64,000 bases of DNA from Akkermansia muciniphila (GCA_943331105.2 CALQKH020000010.1:62001-126000), one strand, 5' to 3'; positions 50,278 to 63,576 are shown, numbered from the stretch's first letter. Notes: a model not told the origin generated them from the letters alone. Translations and numbers: made by a program.

Positions 50278-51233
50278 GCGAAATGGTCAAAAGAACGGAA
50301 GTCGTGGTGTACAACATCCCCGTTGTCATCCATCACCACCAAGCCTCTGCCTGGCGTGATGCGGCCGATGCGGGTGATGGGTGTTCCGCTGCTCAAAGCG
50401 GCCGCTTCAACCGATTGCTGCGATGCTGGCGGGGCGGTGAACACCAGTTCGTAGTCGTCACCGCCAGACAATACGCAGCGCAGCAGCCATTCACAGGGGC
50501 AGTCCCAGGCTTGGCGGGTGAGCATCAGCTGCGACAGGACGGACAAGTTCAACTGGGCGCCGACGCCGCTGGCCTTGAGGATATGCCCCAAGTCACCCAG
50601 CAAGCCATCGCTGACATCGGCCATTGCACTGGCAATGCCGCGCAAAGAAGTGCCCAACGCCATGCGCGGTGTCGGGGTTTCCATGCGTGCCCTGGCCAGG
50701 TCAAAAACAGCTTGCGGTACGCTCAAGTTGCCTCTAAAAACCTCCAAGGCCAGTCGCGCATCGCCCAAATGACCGCTCACATAAATGTCGTCCCCTGTTT
50801 GCGCTGTGCTGCGCAAAATGGCTTGCCCATGGGGGGTTTCGCCCATCACGGTGATGGCGATGTTCAAAGGACCTTGGGTGGTGTCACCACCGATCAACTC
50901 ACAGGCGTGCGAATCGGCCAAAGTCAACAGGCCCTGAGAGAAACCCGATAGCCACTCTTCGTCAGAGCGGGGCAATGACAAGGACAGCAAAAAAGCACGA
51001 GGGGTTGCACCACACGCAGCCAAATCACTCAGGTTCACAGCCAAGGCTTTGTGGCCCAAAGACCGGGGAGATACCGTGGACAAAAAGTGACGCCCTTCGA
51101 CCAGCATGTCGGCCGAAAAAGCCAACTGGTGACCGGGGTGGGGTGTCCACACAGCGCAGTCGTCGCCAATGCCAACAGCCGCTTGCCGTGCAGGCCGTTT
51201 GAAGTAGCGCTCGATCAGCTCAAATTCACCCAT
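50274..51233 (-). CDS. thiL: Thiamine-monophosphate kinase
   Basis: GEFELIERYF...GIGDDCAVW, NLSDLAACGATPRAFLLSLSLP, ADVSDGLLGDLGHI. Confidence 0.94.
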   Translation of the reverse strand: MGEFELIERYFKRPARQAAVGIGDDCAVWTPHPGHQLAFSADMLVEGRHFLSTVSPRSLGHKALAVNLSDLAACGATPRAFLLSLSLPRSDEEWLSGFSQGLLTLADSHACELIGGDTTQGPLNIAITVMGETPHGQAILRSTAQTGDDIYVSGHLGDARLALEVFRGNLSVPQAVFDLARARMETPTPRMALGTSLRGIASAMADVSDGLLGDLGHILKASGVGAQLNLSVLSQLMLTRQAWDCPCEWLLRCVLSGGDDYELVFTAPPASQQSVEAAALSSGTPITRIGRITPGRGLVVMDDNGDVVHHDFRSFDHFA

Positions 51234-51267
51234 GGCCTGAGCTTAACCGCAACTTCGCTGGAGAGGC

Positions 51268-51660
51268 TCAGTGCAGAGTGCGGCCCGCTGGTATCGTGTT
51301 GGACGATTCCAATACGAAGGTGCCGATGGCCGCGTCGAAGCGGTGACCATCTTCTGCCACAAAGAAATAACTGCCGCCCATGGTTCCACTTGGGGCCCGC
51401 AAACGGCAGCCGCTGCTGTATTGGAAGGATTCACCTGGCCGCAAAAGAGGCTGTTGACCGACAACGCCCAAACCTTTGACCTCTTCAGAATGCCCGCGCT
51501 CGTCTTGAATGACCCAATGACGGGAAATCAATTGCACTGGCACCTTGCCGGTATTGGTCACCGTGACGGTGTAAGCAAAGGCAAAAACCTCTTGCAAGGG
51601 CTTGCTTTGGTCGGCCACGTATTGGGGCACGACATCGATTTGAACGTTGTAAGCAGACAT
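51268..51660 (-). CDS. apaG: ApaG protein
   Basis: [56 protein letters not shown]. Confidence 0.94.
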   Translation of the reverse strand: MSAYNVQIDVVPQYVADQSKPLQEVFAFAYTVTVTNTGKVPVQLISRHWVIQDERGHSEEVKGLGVVGQQPLLRPGESFQYSSGCRLRAPSGTMGGSYFFVAEDGHRFDAAIGTFVLESSNTIPAGRTLH

Positions 51661-51689
51661 GGGCCGATGTTAACTGCGACAATTCTGGG

Positions 51690-52370
51690 ATGACGAAGAC
51701 CTACCGCATTGCCCCTTCCATTCTCTCGGCTGATTTCGCTCGCTTGGGTGACGAAGTCAAAAGCGTCATCGACGCTGGCGCCGACTGGATCCATTTCGAC
51801 GTGATGGACAACCATTACGTCCCCAACCTGACCTTTGGGCCCATGATCTGCCAAGCTCTGAAGCCGCACGCCATAACAGCGGCAGGCGTGGCGGTGCCAA
51901 TCGATGTCCATTTGATGGTCTCGCCCGTGGACGCCTTGGCCGCGTCTTTTGCCGATGCCGGAGCGGACCTCGTCAGCTTCCATCCTGATGCCAGTGGGCA
52001 TGTACACCGCAGCATTCAGGCCATCAAAGCCAAGGGCGTGAAGGCGGGTTTGGTGTTCAACCCGGCAGAACCGCTCGATGTGCTGGAGTGGACCATCGAT
52101 GAGATCGACCTGATCCTCATCATGAGCGTCAACCCGGGCTTTGGCGGTCAAAGTTTCATTGACTCAGCGCTGCGCAAGATCGAGCAAGCGCGCAAACTGA
52201 TCGATGCCAGCGGCCGTGACATTCGCCTAGAGGTCGATGGCGGTATCAAAACCGACAACATTCGACGCGTGGCCGATGCCGGGGCCGACACCTTTGTGGC
52301 CGGCAGTGCGATTTTCGGCAAGCCCGATTACAAAGCCGTGATCGACCAGATGCGCGTGGCTTTGGGCTAA
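51690..52370 (+). CDS. rpe: Ribulose-phosphate 3-epimerase
   Basis: [47 protein letters not shown]. Confidence 0.95.
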   Translation: MTKTYRIAPSILSADFARLGDEVKSVIDAGADWIHFDVMDNHYVPNLTFGPMICQALKPHAITAAGVAVPIDVHLMVSPVDALAASFADAGADLVSFHPDASGHVHRSIQAIKAKGVKAGLVFNPAEPLDVLEWTIDEIDLILIMSVNPGFGGQSFIDSALRKIEQARKLIDASGRDIRLEVDGGIKTDNIRRVADAGADTFVAGSAIFGKPDYKAVIDQMRVALG

Positions 52371-52385
52371 GTGGGCTTGAGTACG

Positions 52386-53108
52386 ATGCAAAATTTGCAA
52401 GATCTGACGCAGATCGAAGCTGTTATTTTTGATCTGGACGGCACTTTGGTGCACACCTTGGGCGATTTCCAGGTGGCCCTGCACCGCACCATGGTCGATC
52501 TGGACTTGCCCCCGGTATCGGACGCGCTGATTGCGCAAGCCATTGGCAAAGGCTCGGAGCACCTGATCCGCAGCCTGCTGGCGCACCAAATCGCCAGACC
52601 CGAAGTCAAAGGGGTGGGGCAAGCGTGTGCAGCCTTGACGGTGGACGCCTTGTTTGACCGCGCTTGGCAGCGCTACCAGCACCACTATTTGGCCATCAAC
52701 GGCCAATTCGCTGACGTCTACCCCGGCGTGCTGGACGTCCTGAAACACTTGGCGGCCAACAACGTGCCCATGGCGTGTCTGACCAACAAGCCCTTGGCCT
52801 TTGCTCAAGCCTTGCTCAAAGACAAGGCCTTGACGCACTTCTTTGGCCCTGTGTTTGGTGGGGACAGTTTCGAGCGCAAAAAGCCCGATCCTTTGCCCAT
52901 CTTAAAAACCTGCGAAGCTTTGGGCACTTCTGTGGCGCGCACCTTGATGGTGGGCGACTCCAGCAACGATGCCCAAGCCGCTCACGCTGCAGGGTGCCCG
53001 GTGGTGCTGGTGACTTATGGCTACAACCATGGCCAACCCGTGCAAGACACGCCTGCTGCTGCCTGGTTAGACAGCCTTGCCGACCTGCCTGCACGCTTGA
53101 ACGCTTGA
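52386..53108 (+). CDS. gph: Phosphoglycolate phosphatase
   Basis: AVIFDLDGTLVHTLGDF, CLTNKP, MVGDSSNDAQAAHAAG. Confidence 0.9.
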   Translation: MQNLQDLTQIEAVIFDLDGTLVHTLGDFQVALHRTMVDLDLPPVSDALIAQAIGKGSEHLIRSLLAHQIARPEVKGVGQACAALTVDALFDRAWQRYQHHYLAINGQFADVYPGVLDVLKHLAANNVPMACLTNKPLAFAQALLKDKALTHFFGPVFGGDSFERKKPDPLPILKTCEALGTSVARTLMVGDSSNDAQAAHAAGCPVVLVTYGYNHGQPVQDTPAAAWLDSLADLPARLNA

Positions 53109-53215
53109 ATACGCCTGCGAAGCGTTGAGCAAGGAGGGCAGTTTGACCAAGCTCCCAAAGTGCTTGCTTGGGTCTCAACCAAAGCGTCTCGGGCCTTTGC
53201 TACACTCTCAACACC

Positions 53216-53311
53216 ATGTTCACCCTCCATCACCATTCCAGCGCAGCCTGCCTGCCGAGCCATTCCCTTTCGGAAGGCCGGGGAGCCTGGCCCTGGCGTC
53301 AGCCAGCCTGA
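53216..53311 (+). CDS. Candidate trp operon leader peptide MFTLHHHSSAACLPSHSLSEGRGAWPWRQPA
   Basis: 31-aa ORF 120 nt upstream of trpE with two Trp codons (WPW) close to the stop; not in the supplied ORF list because of length. Confidence 0.5.
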   Translation: MFTLHHHSSAACLPSHSLSEGRGAWPWRQPA

Positions 53312-53433
53312 CCCCATCGACTCTGCGGCTTGCCCGCCACCCGCGCCCGGATTCCTTTACACCATGACCGGGCACCTGGAAGAATGAAAAGCAGCTTGCA
53401 CAAGCTTGCTGAGCGCTTTGGAGGCATTAGCCT

Positions 53434-54933
53434 GTGATCACTGAACTTGAATTCAAAAGCCTGGCCAGCCAAGGCTACAACCGCATTCCCCTCATGATCG
53501 AGGCCTTTGCGGACCTGGAAACACCCCTGTCGCTTTACCTGAAACTGGCGCACACCAAAGACAACGGCCAATACAGCTTCTTGCTCGAATCGGTGGTGGG
53601 TGGCGAGCGTTTTGGGCGCTACAGTTTTATTGGCTTGCCTGCGCGCACCTTGCTCAGGGCCAGTGGTTTTGGGGCCGAGGCCAAGACCGAGGTGGTGCGA
53701 GAGGGGAAGGTCATCGAGTCCGCTACGGGCAATCCACTGGATTTCATCGAGCAGTACCAAAAGCGTTTCAAGGTGGCCTTGCGCCCGGGTTTGCCCCGCT
53801 TTTGTGGTGGTCTGGCAGGCTATTTCGGTTATGACGCGGTGCGCTACATCGAGAAAAAGCTTGAAAAAACCTGCCCGCCGGATACCTTGGGCACGCCCGA
53901 CATTCTGTTGTTGCAATGCGAAGAACTGGCCGTGATCGACAACTTGTCGGGCAAGCTCTACCTCATTGTCTATGCCGACCCGGCCACGCCAGAGGCCTAT
54001 GTGGGCGCGAAAAAGCGCCTGCGCGATCTGAAAGAGCAGCTCAAATACTCGGTCAGTGCCCCGGTGGTCAAGCCCACTCAGTCTTACCCGGCTGAGCGCG
54101 ATTTTTCCAAGGCCGATTACATCGCCGCCGTCGAAAAAGCCAAGGAATTGATCGCCGGCGGCGACTTCATGCAGGTGCAGGTGGGTCAGCGCATCAAAAA
54201 GCGCTACACGGAGAGTCCACTATCCCTGTACCGTGCGCTGCGCTCGCTCAACCCCAGCCCTTACATGTATTTCTACAACTTCGGCGACTTCCATGTCGTC
54301 GGGGCCAGCCCCGAAATTTTGGTGCGCCAGGAGCAAACCGAAGAAGGCGCCAAAGTCATCATCCGTCCTCTGGCGGGCACACGCCCTCGTGGCGCCACGC
54401 CCGAAAAAGACAAGGCCGCCGAGCAAGAACTGATCAATGACCCCAAAGAGCGCGCCGAGCATGTGATGCTGATCGATCTGGCCCGTAACGACATTGGGCG
54501 CATCGCCCAGATTGGCTCGGTCAAGGTGACCGAGGCCTTTGTGGTTGAGCGCTACAGCCACGTCATGCACATCGTGAGCAACGTCGAGGGAATGCTCAAC
54601 GACGGCATGAGCAACATGGACGTGCTCAAAGCCACTTTTCCTGCAGGCACTCTTACGGGCGCACCCAAAGTTCACGCGATGGAGTTGATTGATCAGTTCG
54701 AACCCGTCAAGCGCGGCATCTACGGCGGCGCGTGTGGCTACATCAGCTATGCGGGCGACATGGATGTGGCGATTGCGATACGCACTGCCGTCATCAAGGA
54801 CCAGATGCTCTACGTGCAGGCCGCGGCCGGTGTGGTAGCCGATTCGGTGCCCGAGATGGAGTGGCGCGAAACCGAGCACAAGGCGCGTGCCTTGTTGCGG
54901 GCCAGCGAGTTGGTTGAAGAAGGGCTGGAGTGA
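53434..54933 (+). CDS. trpE: Anthranilate synthase component I
   Basis: [61 protein letters not shown]. Confidence 0.96.
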   Translation: MITELEFKSLASQGYNRIPLMIEAFADLETPLSLYLKLAHTKDNGQYSFLLESVVGGERFGRYSFIGLPARTLLRASGFGAEAKTEVVREGKVIESATGNPLDFIEQYQKRFKVALRPGLPRFCGGLAGYFGYDAVRYIEKKLEKTCPPDTLGTPDILLLQCEELAVIDNLSGKLYLIVYADPATPEAYVGAKKRLRDLKEQLKYSVSAPVVKPTQSYPAERDFSKADYIAAVEKAKELIAGGDFMQVQVGQRIKKRYTESPLSLYRALRSLNPSPYMYFYNFGDFHVVGASPEILVRQEQTEEGAKVIIRPLAGTRPRGATPEKDKAAEQELINDPKERAEHVMLIDLARNDIGRIAQIGSVKVTEAFVVERYSHVMHIVSNVEGMLNDGMSNMDVLKATFPAGTLTGAPKVHAMELIDQFEPVKRGIYGGACGYISYAGDMDVAIAIRTAVIKDQMLYVQAAAGVVADSVPEMEWRETEHKARALLRASELVEEGLE

Positions 54934-54935
54934 TC

Positions 54936-55517
54936 ATGTCGAAAAAAATCAAACTCCTGATGGTCGACAACTACGACTCCTTCACTTTCAACATCGTGCA
55001 GTATTTTGGCGAGTTGGGCGCGGAGGTTGAGGTTTTTCGCAACGACGAGATCACGCTGGAAGGCATTGCGGCACGCCAGCCTGACCGGTTGGTGATTTCG
55101 CCTGGCCCGTGTTCACCCGCCGAGGCGGGTATTTCGGTGGCGGCCATTCAACATTTCGCAGGCCAGTTGCCCATTTTGGGTGTGTGCCTCGGGCACCAGA
55201 GCATTGGCGCAGCCTTTGGCGGCAAGATCGTTCGTGCTCAGGAGTTGATGCATGGTAAGACCAGTGTCATCACCACCACGCAAGACGGCGTTTTCGCAGG
55301 CTTGCCCCCGCAGTTCACCGTTAACCGTTACCACTCTTTGGCCATTCAGCGGGCCACGTGTCCGCCTTGCCTGAAAGTCACCGCTTGGACCGACGACGGC
55401 GAGATCATGGGCGTGCGCCACACCGAGCTGGACATCGAAGGCGTGCAGTTCCACCCCGAATCCATCCTGACCGAGCATGGTCACGCCATGCTCAAGAACT
55501 TTTTGGTGCGACCATGA
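54936..55517 (+). CDS. trpG: Anthranilate synthase component II (glutamine amidotransferase)
   Basis: [49 protein letters not shown]. Confidence 0.96.
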   Translation: MSKKIKLLMVDNYDSFTFNIVQYFGELGAEVEVFRNDEITLEGIAARQPDRLVISPGPCSPAEAGISVAAIQHFAGQLPILGVCLGHQSIGAAFGGKIVRAQELMHGKTSVITTTQDGVFAGLPPQFTVNRYHSLAIQRATCPPCLKVTAWTDDGEIMGVRHTELDIEGVQFHPESILTEHGHAMLKNFLVRP

Positions 55518-56590
55518 AAATGCCCATTGACCTGCGCAGCGACACCGTCACCCAGCCCACCGCAGCCATGCGGGAAGCCATGTTGCGCGCCCCCTTGGGA
55601 GACGATGTGTTTGGTGACGACCCCAGCGTCAACGCCTTGCAAGAACGCATCGCCCAACTCACGGGCAAAGAGGCCGCGCTGTTCATGCCCACCGGAACGC
55701 AGAGCAACCTGTGTGCTTTGATGGCGCACTGCGAGCGGGGCGACGAGTACATCGTGGGGCAAAACGCCCACACCTACCGCTACGAAGGCGGCGGTGCGGC
55801 GGTGCTGGGCAGCATCCAGCCGCAGCCGCTGGCGCAAAACGCTGCGGGTGAAATGTCTCTGGCCGATATTGCAGCAGCCATCAAGCCGATCGATTGCCAC
55901 TTTGCCCGTACACGCTTGCTGGCGCTGGAAAACACTTGGAACGGTCACCCCATGTCGCAGGACTATTTGGCGCAAGCCACAGGTTTGGCCAAACGGCATG
56001 GCTTGGCCACGCATCTGGATGGCGCCCGCTTGTTCAATGCCGCCGTGGCGCAGGCAGACGGCGGATCGGTCACGGCCAGCGTACGCCGAATCGTTGACCA
56101 TTTCGACAGCGTGTCCGTGTGTTTCAGCAAGGGCTTGGGCGCGCCGGTGGGCTCGGCCTTGTGCGGTTCTCGTGAATTGATCGCCTGTGCACTTCGCTGG
56201 CGCAAGGTGCTGGGCGGCGGTATGCGCCAGTCCGGCATTTTGGCCGCTGGAGCTTTGCATGCCCTGGCTCACCATGTGGACCGCCTGGCCGATGACCATG
56301 CTCTAGCTCAGCGCTTGGCCCAAGGCCTGCAGGGCTTGCCCGGTCTGAGCGTGCGTTCTGCGCAAACCAATATCGTGTTTGTGGACGTGGCCGATGGCCG
56401 TGGCCCCGCCTTGTTGGCCGAACTCAAGGCCCAAGGTGTTTTGGCCACAGGTTTGATCGGCCTGCGTTTTGTGACGCACCTGGATGTGGACGCTGCACGT
56501 GTCGACTTCGCCATCGCTTGCATTCGCCGTTTCATGGTCCAGCCTTTGGCGACCAACGGCACGGGATCATCCCCGTCTGGTATTTACTGA
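55514..56590 (+). CDS. ltaE: Low-specificity L-threonine aldolase
   Basis: [46 protein letters not shown] overlaps trpG stop. Confidence 0.92.
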   Translation: MKMPIDLRSDTVTQPTAAMREAMLRAPLGDDVFGDDPSVNALQERIAQLTGKEAALFMPTGTQSNLCALMAHCERGDEYIVGQNAHTYRYEGGGAAVLGSIQPQPLAQNAAGEMSLADIAAAIKPIDCHFARTRLLALENTWNGHPMSQDYLAQATGLAKRHGLATHLDGARLFNAAVAQADGGSVTASVRRIVDHFDSVSVCFSKGLGAPVGSALCGSRELIACALRWRKVLGGGMRQSGILAAGALHALAHHVDRLADDHALAQRLAQGLQGLPGLSVRSAQTNIVFVDVADGRGPALLAELKAQGVLATGLIGLRFVTHLDVDAARVDFAIACIRRFMVQPLATNGTGSSPSGIY

Positions 56591-56616
56591 ACACCCATTC
56601 CCATCAGGACGACGCC

Positions 56617-57645
56617 ATGCCCATCACCCCCCAAGAAGCACTGCAACGCACCATTGAGCACCGCGAAATTTTCCATGACGAGATGCTGCACATCATGCGC
56701 ATGATCATGAATGGAGAGTTGTCACCCGTCATGATGGCTTCTTTGCTCACGGGTTTGCGCGTCAAAAAAGAAACCATTGGCGAGATCACCGCCGCTGCGC
56801 AGGTGATGCGCGAGTTTTCCACCAAGGTCCATGTGGCCGACCCCACTCATTTGGTTGACATTGTGGGCACAGGCGGAGACGGTGCGCACACTTTCAACAT
56901 CTCGACTTGCGCCATGTTTGTGGCTGCCGCGGCAGGGGCCAAAACGGCCAAACACGGTGGCCGCAGCGTGAGCAGCAAGTCCGGCAGCGCCGATGTGGTT
57001 GAGGCTTTGGGTGGCAACATCCATTTGTCGCCTGAGCAAATTGCCCGATCGATCGAAGAGGTCGGCATCGGTTTCATGTTCGCGCCCAATCACCATCCGG
57101 CCATGAAAAACGTGGCCCCTGTGCGCAAGGAGCTCGGCGTGCGCACGATGTTCAACATCCTCGGGCCTTTGACCAATCCTGCCAGTGCCCCCAATATTCT
57201 GATGGGTGTATTTCACTCTGACTTGGTGGGTATCCAGGTGCGTGCCTTGCAGCGTTTGGGCGCTGAGCACGCGGTGGTGGTCTATGGGCGCGATGGCATG
57301 GACGAGATCAGCTTGGGCGCCACCACTTTGGTGGGTGAATTGAAAAATGGCCAGATTACCGAATACGAAATTCACCCCGAAGACTTTGGGTTGACCATGG
57401 CCAGCAACCGTGCGCTGAAGGTCGATACACCGGAGCAGTCGATGGCCATGCTGCGCAGCGTGTTGGACAATCAGTCGGGTGCGGCGCGAGACATCGTCAT
57501 GATCAATGCCGGCGCAGCTTTGTACGCGGCCAATGTGGCCAGCAGCATCGCCGACGGGCTCTCACGCGCCAAGGCGGCCATTGAGTCGGGCGCCGCCAAA
57601 GCCAAGCTGGCGCAGTTTGTGGCCTTTGGCCAGAAGGCGGCTTGA
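56617..57645 (+). CDS. trpD: Anthranilate phosphoribosyltransferase
   Basis: [52 protein letters not shown]. Confidence 0.96.
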   Translation: MPITPQEALQRTIEHREIFHDEMLHIMRMIMNGELSPVMMASLLTGLRVKKETIGEITAAAQVMREFSTKVHVADPTHLVDIVGTGGDGAHTFNISTCAMFVAAAAGAKTAKHGGRSVSSKSGSADVVEALGGNIHLSPEQIARSIEEVGIGFMFAPNHHPAMKNVAPVRKELGVRTMFNILGPLTNPASAPNILMGVFHSDLVGIQVRALQRLGAEHAVVVYGRDGMDEISLGATTLVGELKNGQITEYEIHPEDFGLTMASNRALKVDTPEQSMAMLRSVLDNQSGAARDIVMINAGAALYAANVASSIADGLSRAKAAIESGAAKAKLAQFVAFGQKAA

Positions 57646-57698
57646 GCCATTTTGAATTTCCCCCCTCTGAGCCTCGGAGCTCGGACAGAAAGCAAATC

Positions 57699-58487
57699 AT
57701 GAGTGACATCTTGGACAAAATTGTGGCAGTCAAGCGCGAAGAAGTGGCTGCTGCGCTCAGGCACAAACCCTTGGATGTGGTCCGAGCCGACGCCGAAAGC
57801 CGTGTGCTGACCAGAGACTTTGAAGGCGCCATGCGTGCCAAAATCACCGTTGGCCAAGCGGCAGTCATCGCAGAAGTCAAGAAAGCCAGTCCCTCTAAAG
57901 GCGTTTTGCGGGCTGAGTTCATTCCAGCGGATATCGCCCAGAGCTATGCCGAATTCGGTGCAGCATGTTTGTCGGTGTTGACCGACAAGCGGTTTTTTCA
58001 GGGCAGCGTTGATTTCTTGAAGCAGGCCCGCGCCAGCTGCGACCTGCCTGTGTTGCGCAAAGACTTCATGATCGATGTGTATCAGATCTATGAAGCCCGG
58101 GCCATGGGTGCCGATGCGATTTTATTGATCGCGGCCTGCTTGGACGATGCCCAGATGGCCGACATGGAGGCCGTAGCCCGCAGCTTGGACATGGCGGTCT
58201 TGGTCGAAGTGCATGACCGCGCCGAACTTGAGCGAGCACTGAAACTCAAGACGCGCCTTGTTGGCATCAACAACCGCAACTTGAAAACATTTGAGGTGTC
58301 ATTGCAGACCACCTTGGACATGTTGTCCGACGTGCCTGCCGATCGTTTGCTGGTCACCGAAAGCGGAATCCAAACACCCGACGATGTTCGTCTCATGCGT
58401 GAGGCCAAGGTCCACGCCTTTTTGGTGGGTGAGGCTTTTATGCGCGCTGACGAGCCTGGTGAGGCCTTGGCCAAGCTCTTTGCCTGA
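57699..58487 (+). CDS. trpC: Indole-3-glycerol phosphate synthase
   Basis: [53 protein letters not shown]. Confidence 0.96.
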   Translation: MSDILDKIVAVKREEVAAALRHKPLDVVRADAESRVLTRDFEGAMRAKITVGQAAVIAEVKKASPSKGVLRAEFIPADIAQSYAEFGAACLSVLTDKRFFQGSVDFLKQARASCDLPVLRKDFMIDVYQIYEARAMGADAILLIAACLDDAQMADMEAVARSLDMAVLVEVHDRAELERALKLKTRLVGINNRNLKTFEVSLQTTLDMLSDVPADRLLVTESGIQTPDDVRLMREAKVHAFLVGEAFMRADEPGEALAKLFA

Positions 58488-59248
58488 TGCCCTCTGGATT
58501 GGCGCAGCAGTCTCTTGATTTGGGCGATTCACCCATGGGTTGCGATCGCTTGGTGTGTTGGCCGCCAGATTTATCGGGGATGGATGAAGGCTGGGCCACT
58601 CTGGTACAAGGTTTTTTGAGCAGTGATGCGGGCCGTGCGCTGTCTTCGCGATTGTCCGATGCCCTGAGGGTTGGGCAAGTCGTTTTTCCGCCAGAGCCAT
58701 TCAAGGCGCTCAGCCTGACGCCTCTGAAAGACGTTCGCGTGGTGATTCTGGGCCAAGACCCCTACCATGGGCCCGGCCAAGCGCACGGGCTGGCGTTTTC
58801 GGTGCCACCGGGGGTGCGGATCCCGCCCAGTCTGCGAAATATTTTCAAAGAACTGCAAGAAAGTTTGGGTTTGCCTGTGCCGCCACATGGGTCGCTGGTG
58901 CACTGGGCTCAGCAGGGCGTGTTGCTGCTCAATACTTGTTTGACGGTTGAGGCGGGACAGGCTGGCAGCCATGCCCGCTGGGGATGGGAGGCGTTGACCG
59001 ATGCCTTGGTTGCCGCTGTGGCTGAAAGCCCCGGGCCCGTCGTGTTCATGTTGTGGGGTGCGCATGCGCAAGCCAAGAAGACAATACTGGATGCTGTGGC
59101 GGGCTCGTCCAGACATTTGATCCTTCAGGCCAATCACCCCTCACCGCTGTCTGCCTTGCGGCCCCCCCTGCCTTTTTTGGGGTGCGGCCATTTCGCCCGT
59201 GCCCAACTTTTTATGAGCCAAACGGGCAGGCAGCCCATCGCATGGTGA
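58487..59248 (+). CDS. ung: Uracil-DNA glycosylase
   Basis: VVILGQDPYHGPGQAHGLAFSV, GVLLLNTCLTVEAGQAGSH, LQANHPSPLSAL. Confidence 0.95.
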   Translation: MPSGLAQQSLDLGDSPMGCDRLVCWPPDLSGMDEGWATLVQGFLSSDAGRALSSRLSDALRVGQVVFPPEPFKALSLTPLKDVRVVILGQDPYHGPGQAHGLAFSVPPGVRIPPSLRNIFKELQESLGLPVPPHGSLVHWAQQGVLLLNTCLTVEAGQAGSHARWGWEALTDALVAAVAESPGPVVFMLWGAHAQAKKTILDAVAGSSRHLILQANHPSPLSALRPPLPFLGCGHFARAQLFMSQTGRQPIAW

Positions 59249-59309
59249 AAAGTTCCATGCTGACTTGCGCGTTGTCACAAAAAGATGGCATAATCTAAGA
59301 CTCGCTTCT

Positions 59310-59395
59310 GGAGGGGTGCCCGAGTGGCTAAAGGGGGCAGACTGTAAATCTGTTGGCTTACGCCTACACTGGTTCGAATCCAGTCTCCTCCACCA
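59310..59395 (+). tRNA. tRNA-Tyr (GTA)
   Basis: GGAGGGGTGCCCGAGTGG...ctGTAaa...GGTTCGAATCC...CCA; class II with variable arm. Confidence 0.95.
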
Positions 59396-59480
59396 GCAAA
59401 CTGGCGAAAGCCGGCTTGATTGAGCAATTGGAAATGGTTTCAAGCATTGGCGTCGCATCCACTCGTGCGGTGCAATCAGT

Positions 59481-59554
59481 GCGGGAGTAGTTTAATGGTA
59501 GAACCTTAGCCTTCCAAGCTAATGACACGGGTTCGATTCCCGTTTCCCGCTCCA
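59481..59554 (+). tRNA. tRNA-Gly (TCC)
   Basis: GCGGGAGTAGTTTAATGG...cTTCCaa...GGTTCGATTCC...TCCA. Confidence 0.95.
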
Positions 59555-59581
59555 ATTTGCCGGTGAGTTGTTAGATGTTTC

Positions 59582-59656
<75 letters not shown>

Positions 59657-59729
59657 GTTTTGAGGCGCGCAATGCAAGTTGTGCGCCTTCTGTCTTGGTT
59701 GTTGACCACTACTTTTCGGAGTTGAAGAT

Positions 59730-60920
<1,191 letters not shown>

Positions 60921-60936
60921 AGAGGTTTCTTCAAGT

Positions 60937-61012
60937 AGGGGTATAGCTCAATTGGCAGAGCGTCGGTCTCCAAAACCGAAGGTTGTAGGTTCGATTCCTA
61001 CTGCCCCTGCCA
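60937..61012 (+). tRNA. tRNA-Trp (CCA)
   Basis: AGGGGTATAGCTCAATTGG...TCTCCAAAA...GGTTCGATTCC...GCCA. Confidence 0.95.
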
Positions 61013-61032
61013 CCTGAACAGGTGGATTTTCC

Positions 61033-61057
61033 AAGCCCGCTAGACCCTAGCGGGCTT
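61033..61057 (+). terminator. Hairpin after tRNA-Trp (weak T tract)
   Basis: AAGCCCGCTA-GACCC-TAGCGGGCTT. Confidence 0.5.
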
Positions 61058-61111
61058 ACTTGTCTGATAAGAGTCATCTGTTGAAGAGGCTCAACAAAGG
61101 TTTCAAGCCGT

Positions 61112-61495
61112 ATGGCAACGTCCGAAGTTCAAACAGTGAATACTGCTGGCGATAAGATGCGATTGGCGTTGGCCGTTGCATTGGTTTTGGCAGGATTGGT
61201 TGCTTACTACATGCTCGCAGCCCAAGGCGCTTGGGTTCAGTGGGGTGGTTTGCTGGTGGCTGTGCTGGCGGCTGTGGTGGTCTTTTTCACCTCCGAAACC
61301 GGTCGCGAACTGGTGGCTTTTGGCCGGGATGCTGTTCGTGAAACCAAAAAAGTGGTTTGGCCTGAGCGCAAAGAGGCGCTTCAAATCACTTTGTACGTCT
61401 TTGCGTTTGTGGTGGTGATGGCACTTTTCCTGTGGCTCACCGACAAAACTCTCGAATGGGTTTTTTACGATCTGATTCTGGGGTGGAAAAAATAA
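61112..61495 (+). CDS. secE: Preprotein translocase subunit SecE
   Basis: [30 protein letters not shown]; between tRNA-Trp and nusG. Confidence 0.94.
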   Translation: MATSEVQTVNTAGDKMRLALAVALVLAGLVAYYMLAAQGAWVQWGGLLVAVLAAVVVFFTSETGRELVAFGRDAVRETKKVVWPERKEALQITLYVFAFVVVMALFLWLTDKTLEWVFYDLILGWKK

Positions 61496-62076
61496 TGAAC
61501 GATGTCGTCGTGAACGCGCCAATGGCCGGATCCTCCACCAACCCTGACCTCAAGTGGTACGTGGTTCATGCCTATTCGGGCATGGAAAAAGCGGTTGAGC
61601 GCAACATCATCGAGCGCATCACGCGCTCTGGCATGGAAACCAAATTTGGTCGCATCTTGGTGCCCACTGAAGAAGTGGTTGAGATCAAGAACGGCCAGAA
61701 AAAAACCACCGAAAGAAAATTCTTTCCGGGTTATGTGTTGGTTGAGATGGTCATGGACGACGAAACATGGCATCTCGTCAAGCACACGAACAAAGTCACC
61801 GGCTTTGTGGGCGGCGCTAAAAATCGTCCGGCTCCGATCTCTGAGGCCGATGTCGCCAAGATCGTGAACCAGATGCAAGAGGGCACTGACAAACCGCGCC
61901 ACAAGGTCGAGTTTGAAGTAGGCGAGTACATCCGCGTTAAAGAAGGCCCGTTCACAGACTTCAATGGCACGGTTGAAGAAGTCAACTACGAGCGCAACAA
62001 AATGCGCGTCTCAGTCACCATTTTTGGTCGAGCGACACCCGTTGAGCTTGAATTTGGTCAAGTGGAGAAAACCTGA
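61495..62076 (+). CDS. nusG: Transcription antitermination protein NusG
   Basis: [52 protein letters not shown] overlap with secE. Confidence 0.96.
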   Translation: MNDVVVNAPMAGSSTNPDLKWYVVHAYSGMEKAVERNIIERITRSGMETKFGRILVPTEEVVEIKNGQKKTTERKFFPGYVLVEMVMDDETWHLVKHTNKVTGFVGGAKNRPAPISEADVAKIVNQMQEGTDKPRHKVEFEVGEYIRVKEGPFTDFNGTVEEVNYERNKMRVSVTIFGRATPVELEFGQVEKT

Positions 62077-62194
62077 CCTGTATTTTTCGGATGGGTGCTT
62101 CCCGACTCGGCACCCGTCTTTGATCTTGAGTCGTTAACCCCGGGGAGCTGAGGGCCTGAAGGCCTCAAGCGTTAAAACCCGCAAGGAGAAAAGC

Positions 62195-62626
62195 ATGGCG
62201 AAAAAAATCGTCGGCTTCATCAAGCTGCAAGTTCCAGCTGGTAAAGCCAATCCATCACCACCTATCGGTCCTGCACTGGGCCAGCGTGGTTTGAACATCA
62301 TGGAATTCTGCAAGGCGTTCAACGCCCAGACCCAAGGCGTTGAGCCAGGTTTGCCGTTGCCTGTGGTCATCACTGCGTTTGCAGACAAGTCCTTCACCTT
62401 CATCATCAAGACACCGCCCGCAGCGACCTTGATCAAGAAGTCCTTGAAAATCGACAAAGCTTCCACCAAGCCTGGCTTGGAAAAAGTGGGCAAGATCACC
62501 CGCGCTCAATTGGAAGACATCGCCAAAGCCAAGATGAAAGACTTGACCGCTGCCGATCTGGACGCAGCAGTTCGCACCATCGCTGGTACTGCCCGTTCCA
62601 TGGGCGTGAATGTGGAGGGCGTGTAA
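62195..62626 (+). CDS. rplK: 50S ribosomal protein L11
   Basis: [43 protein letters not shown]. Confidence 0.98.
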   Translation: MAKKIVGFIKLQVPAGKANPSPPIGPALGQRGLNIMEFCKAFNAQTQGVEPGLPLPVVITAFADKSFTFIIKTPPAATLIKKSLKIDKASTKPGLEKVGKITRAQLEDIAKAKMKDLTAADLDAAVRTIAGTARSMGVNVEGV

Positions 62627-63322
62627 ATGTCCAAGCTCACTAAAAAACAAAAAGCCCTCGTGGGCAAAGTTGACAGCCTGAAGCTGTACGCCTTGGCCGA
62701 CGCTTTGACCATGGTCAAAGAGTGCGCCACAGCCAAGTTTGATGAATCCATCGACGTGGCCGTGCAACTCGGTATTGACGCCAAGAAGTCCGACCAAGTG
62801 GTTCGTGGCGCTGTGGTGTTGCCCAACGGTACAGGCAAAACTGCCCGCGTTGCTGTGTTTGCCCAAGGCGCCAAGGCTGAAGAGGCTCTGGCTGCTGGCG
62901 CAGACGTGGTTGGCATGGACGATCTGGCTGCCCGCGTCAAAGCGGGTGACATGCCTTTCGATGTGGTGATTGCTGCCCCTGACGCGATGCGCGTTGTGGG
63001 TACTTTGGGTCAAATCCTGGGCCCACGTGGCCTGATGCCTAACCCCAAAGTTGGCACCGTCACACCTGATGTGGCCACTGCTGTGCGCAATGCCAAAGCC
63101 GGTCAGGTCCAGTTCCGTGTCGACAAGGCCGGTATCGTGCATGGCACCATCGGTCGCCGTTCTTTCGATACCGACAAGTTGCAAGGCAACTTGGCTGCAT
63201 TGATCGAGGCTTTGGTCAAGGCCAAGCCTGCGACCAGCAAAGGCATTTACCTGCGCAAAGTGGCTGTTTCGTCGACCATGGGTGTGGGCGTTCGCGTCGA
63301 CACACAATCCATCTCGGCGTGA
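62627..63322 (+). CDS. rplA: 50S ribosomal protein L1
   Basis: [16 protein letters not shown]...[18 protein letters not shown]-like ([22 protein letters not shown]). Confidence 0.98.
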   Translation: MSKLTKKQKALVGKVDSLKLYALADALTMVKECATAKFDESIDVAVQLGIDAKKSDQVVRGAVVLPNGTGKTARVAVFAQGAKAEEALAAGADVVGMDDLAARVKAGDMPFDVVIAAPDAMRVVGTLGQILGPRGLMPNPKVGTVTPDVATAVRNAKAGQVQFRVDKAGIVHGTIGRRSFDTDKLQGNLAALIEALVKAKPATSKGIYLRKVAVSSTMGVGVRVDTQSISA

Positions 63323-63399
63323 TGGCAAAGATTTGAGGGGTTCGAAAGAGCGCCTCAATGTGGTGGGTCGCTGTGCTTGAAAAAGTACAGCGAGCCATC

Positions 63400-63576
63400 C
63401 AAGACCGTTGGTGCACACCCTGTGTGCTTAATCAACAAAGTCTCAAGAGATCTTGAGGTTTTGGGCCAACGCAGATGGCGATCCCGCTGCAGATGGATGA
63501 AGATCCGAAACAGTTGGTCGCTGCAAATAGGCGTGTTTCAGGGGTGACCCGAAAAACACATACAAAGGAGTAGACC
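63400..63576 (+). promoter_or_regulatory. Probable L10 leader (rplJ autoregulatory 5' UTR)
   Basis: Long structured leader between rplA and rplJ; position matches the conserved L10 leader; boundaries approximate. Confidence 0.45.
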
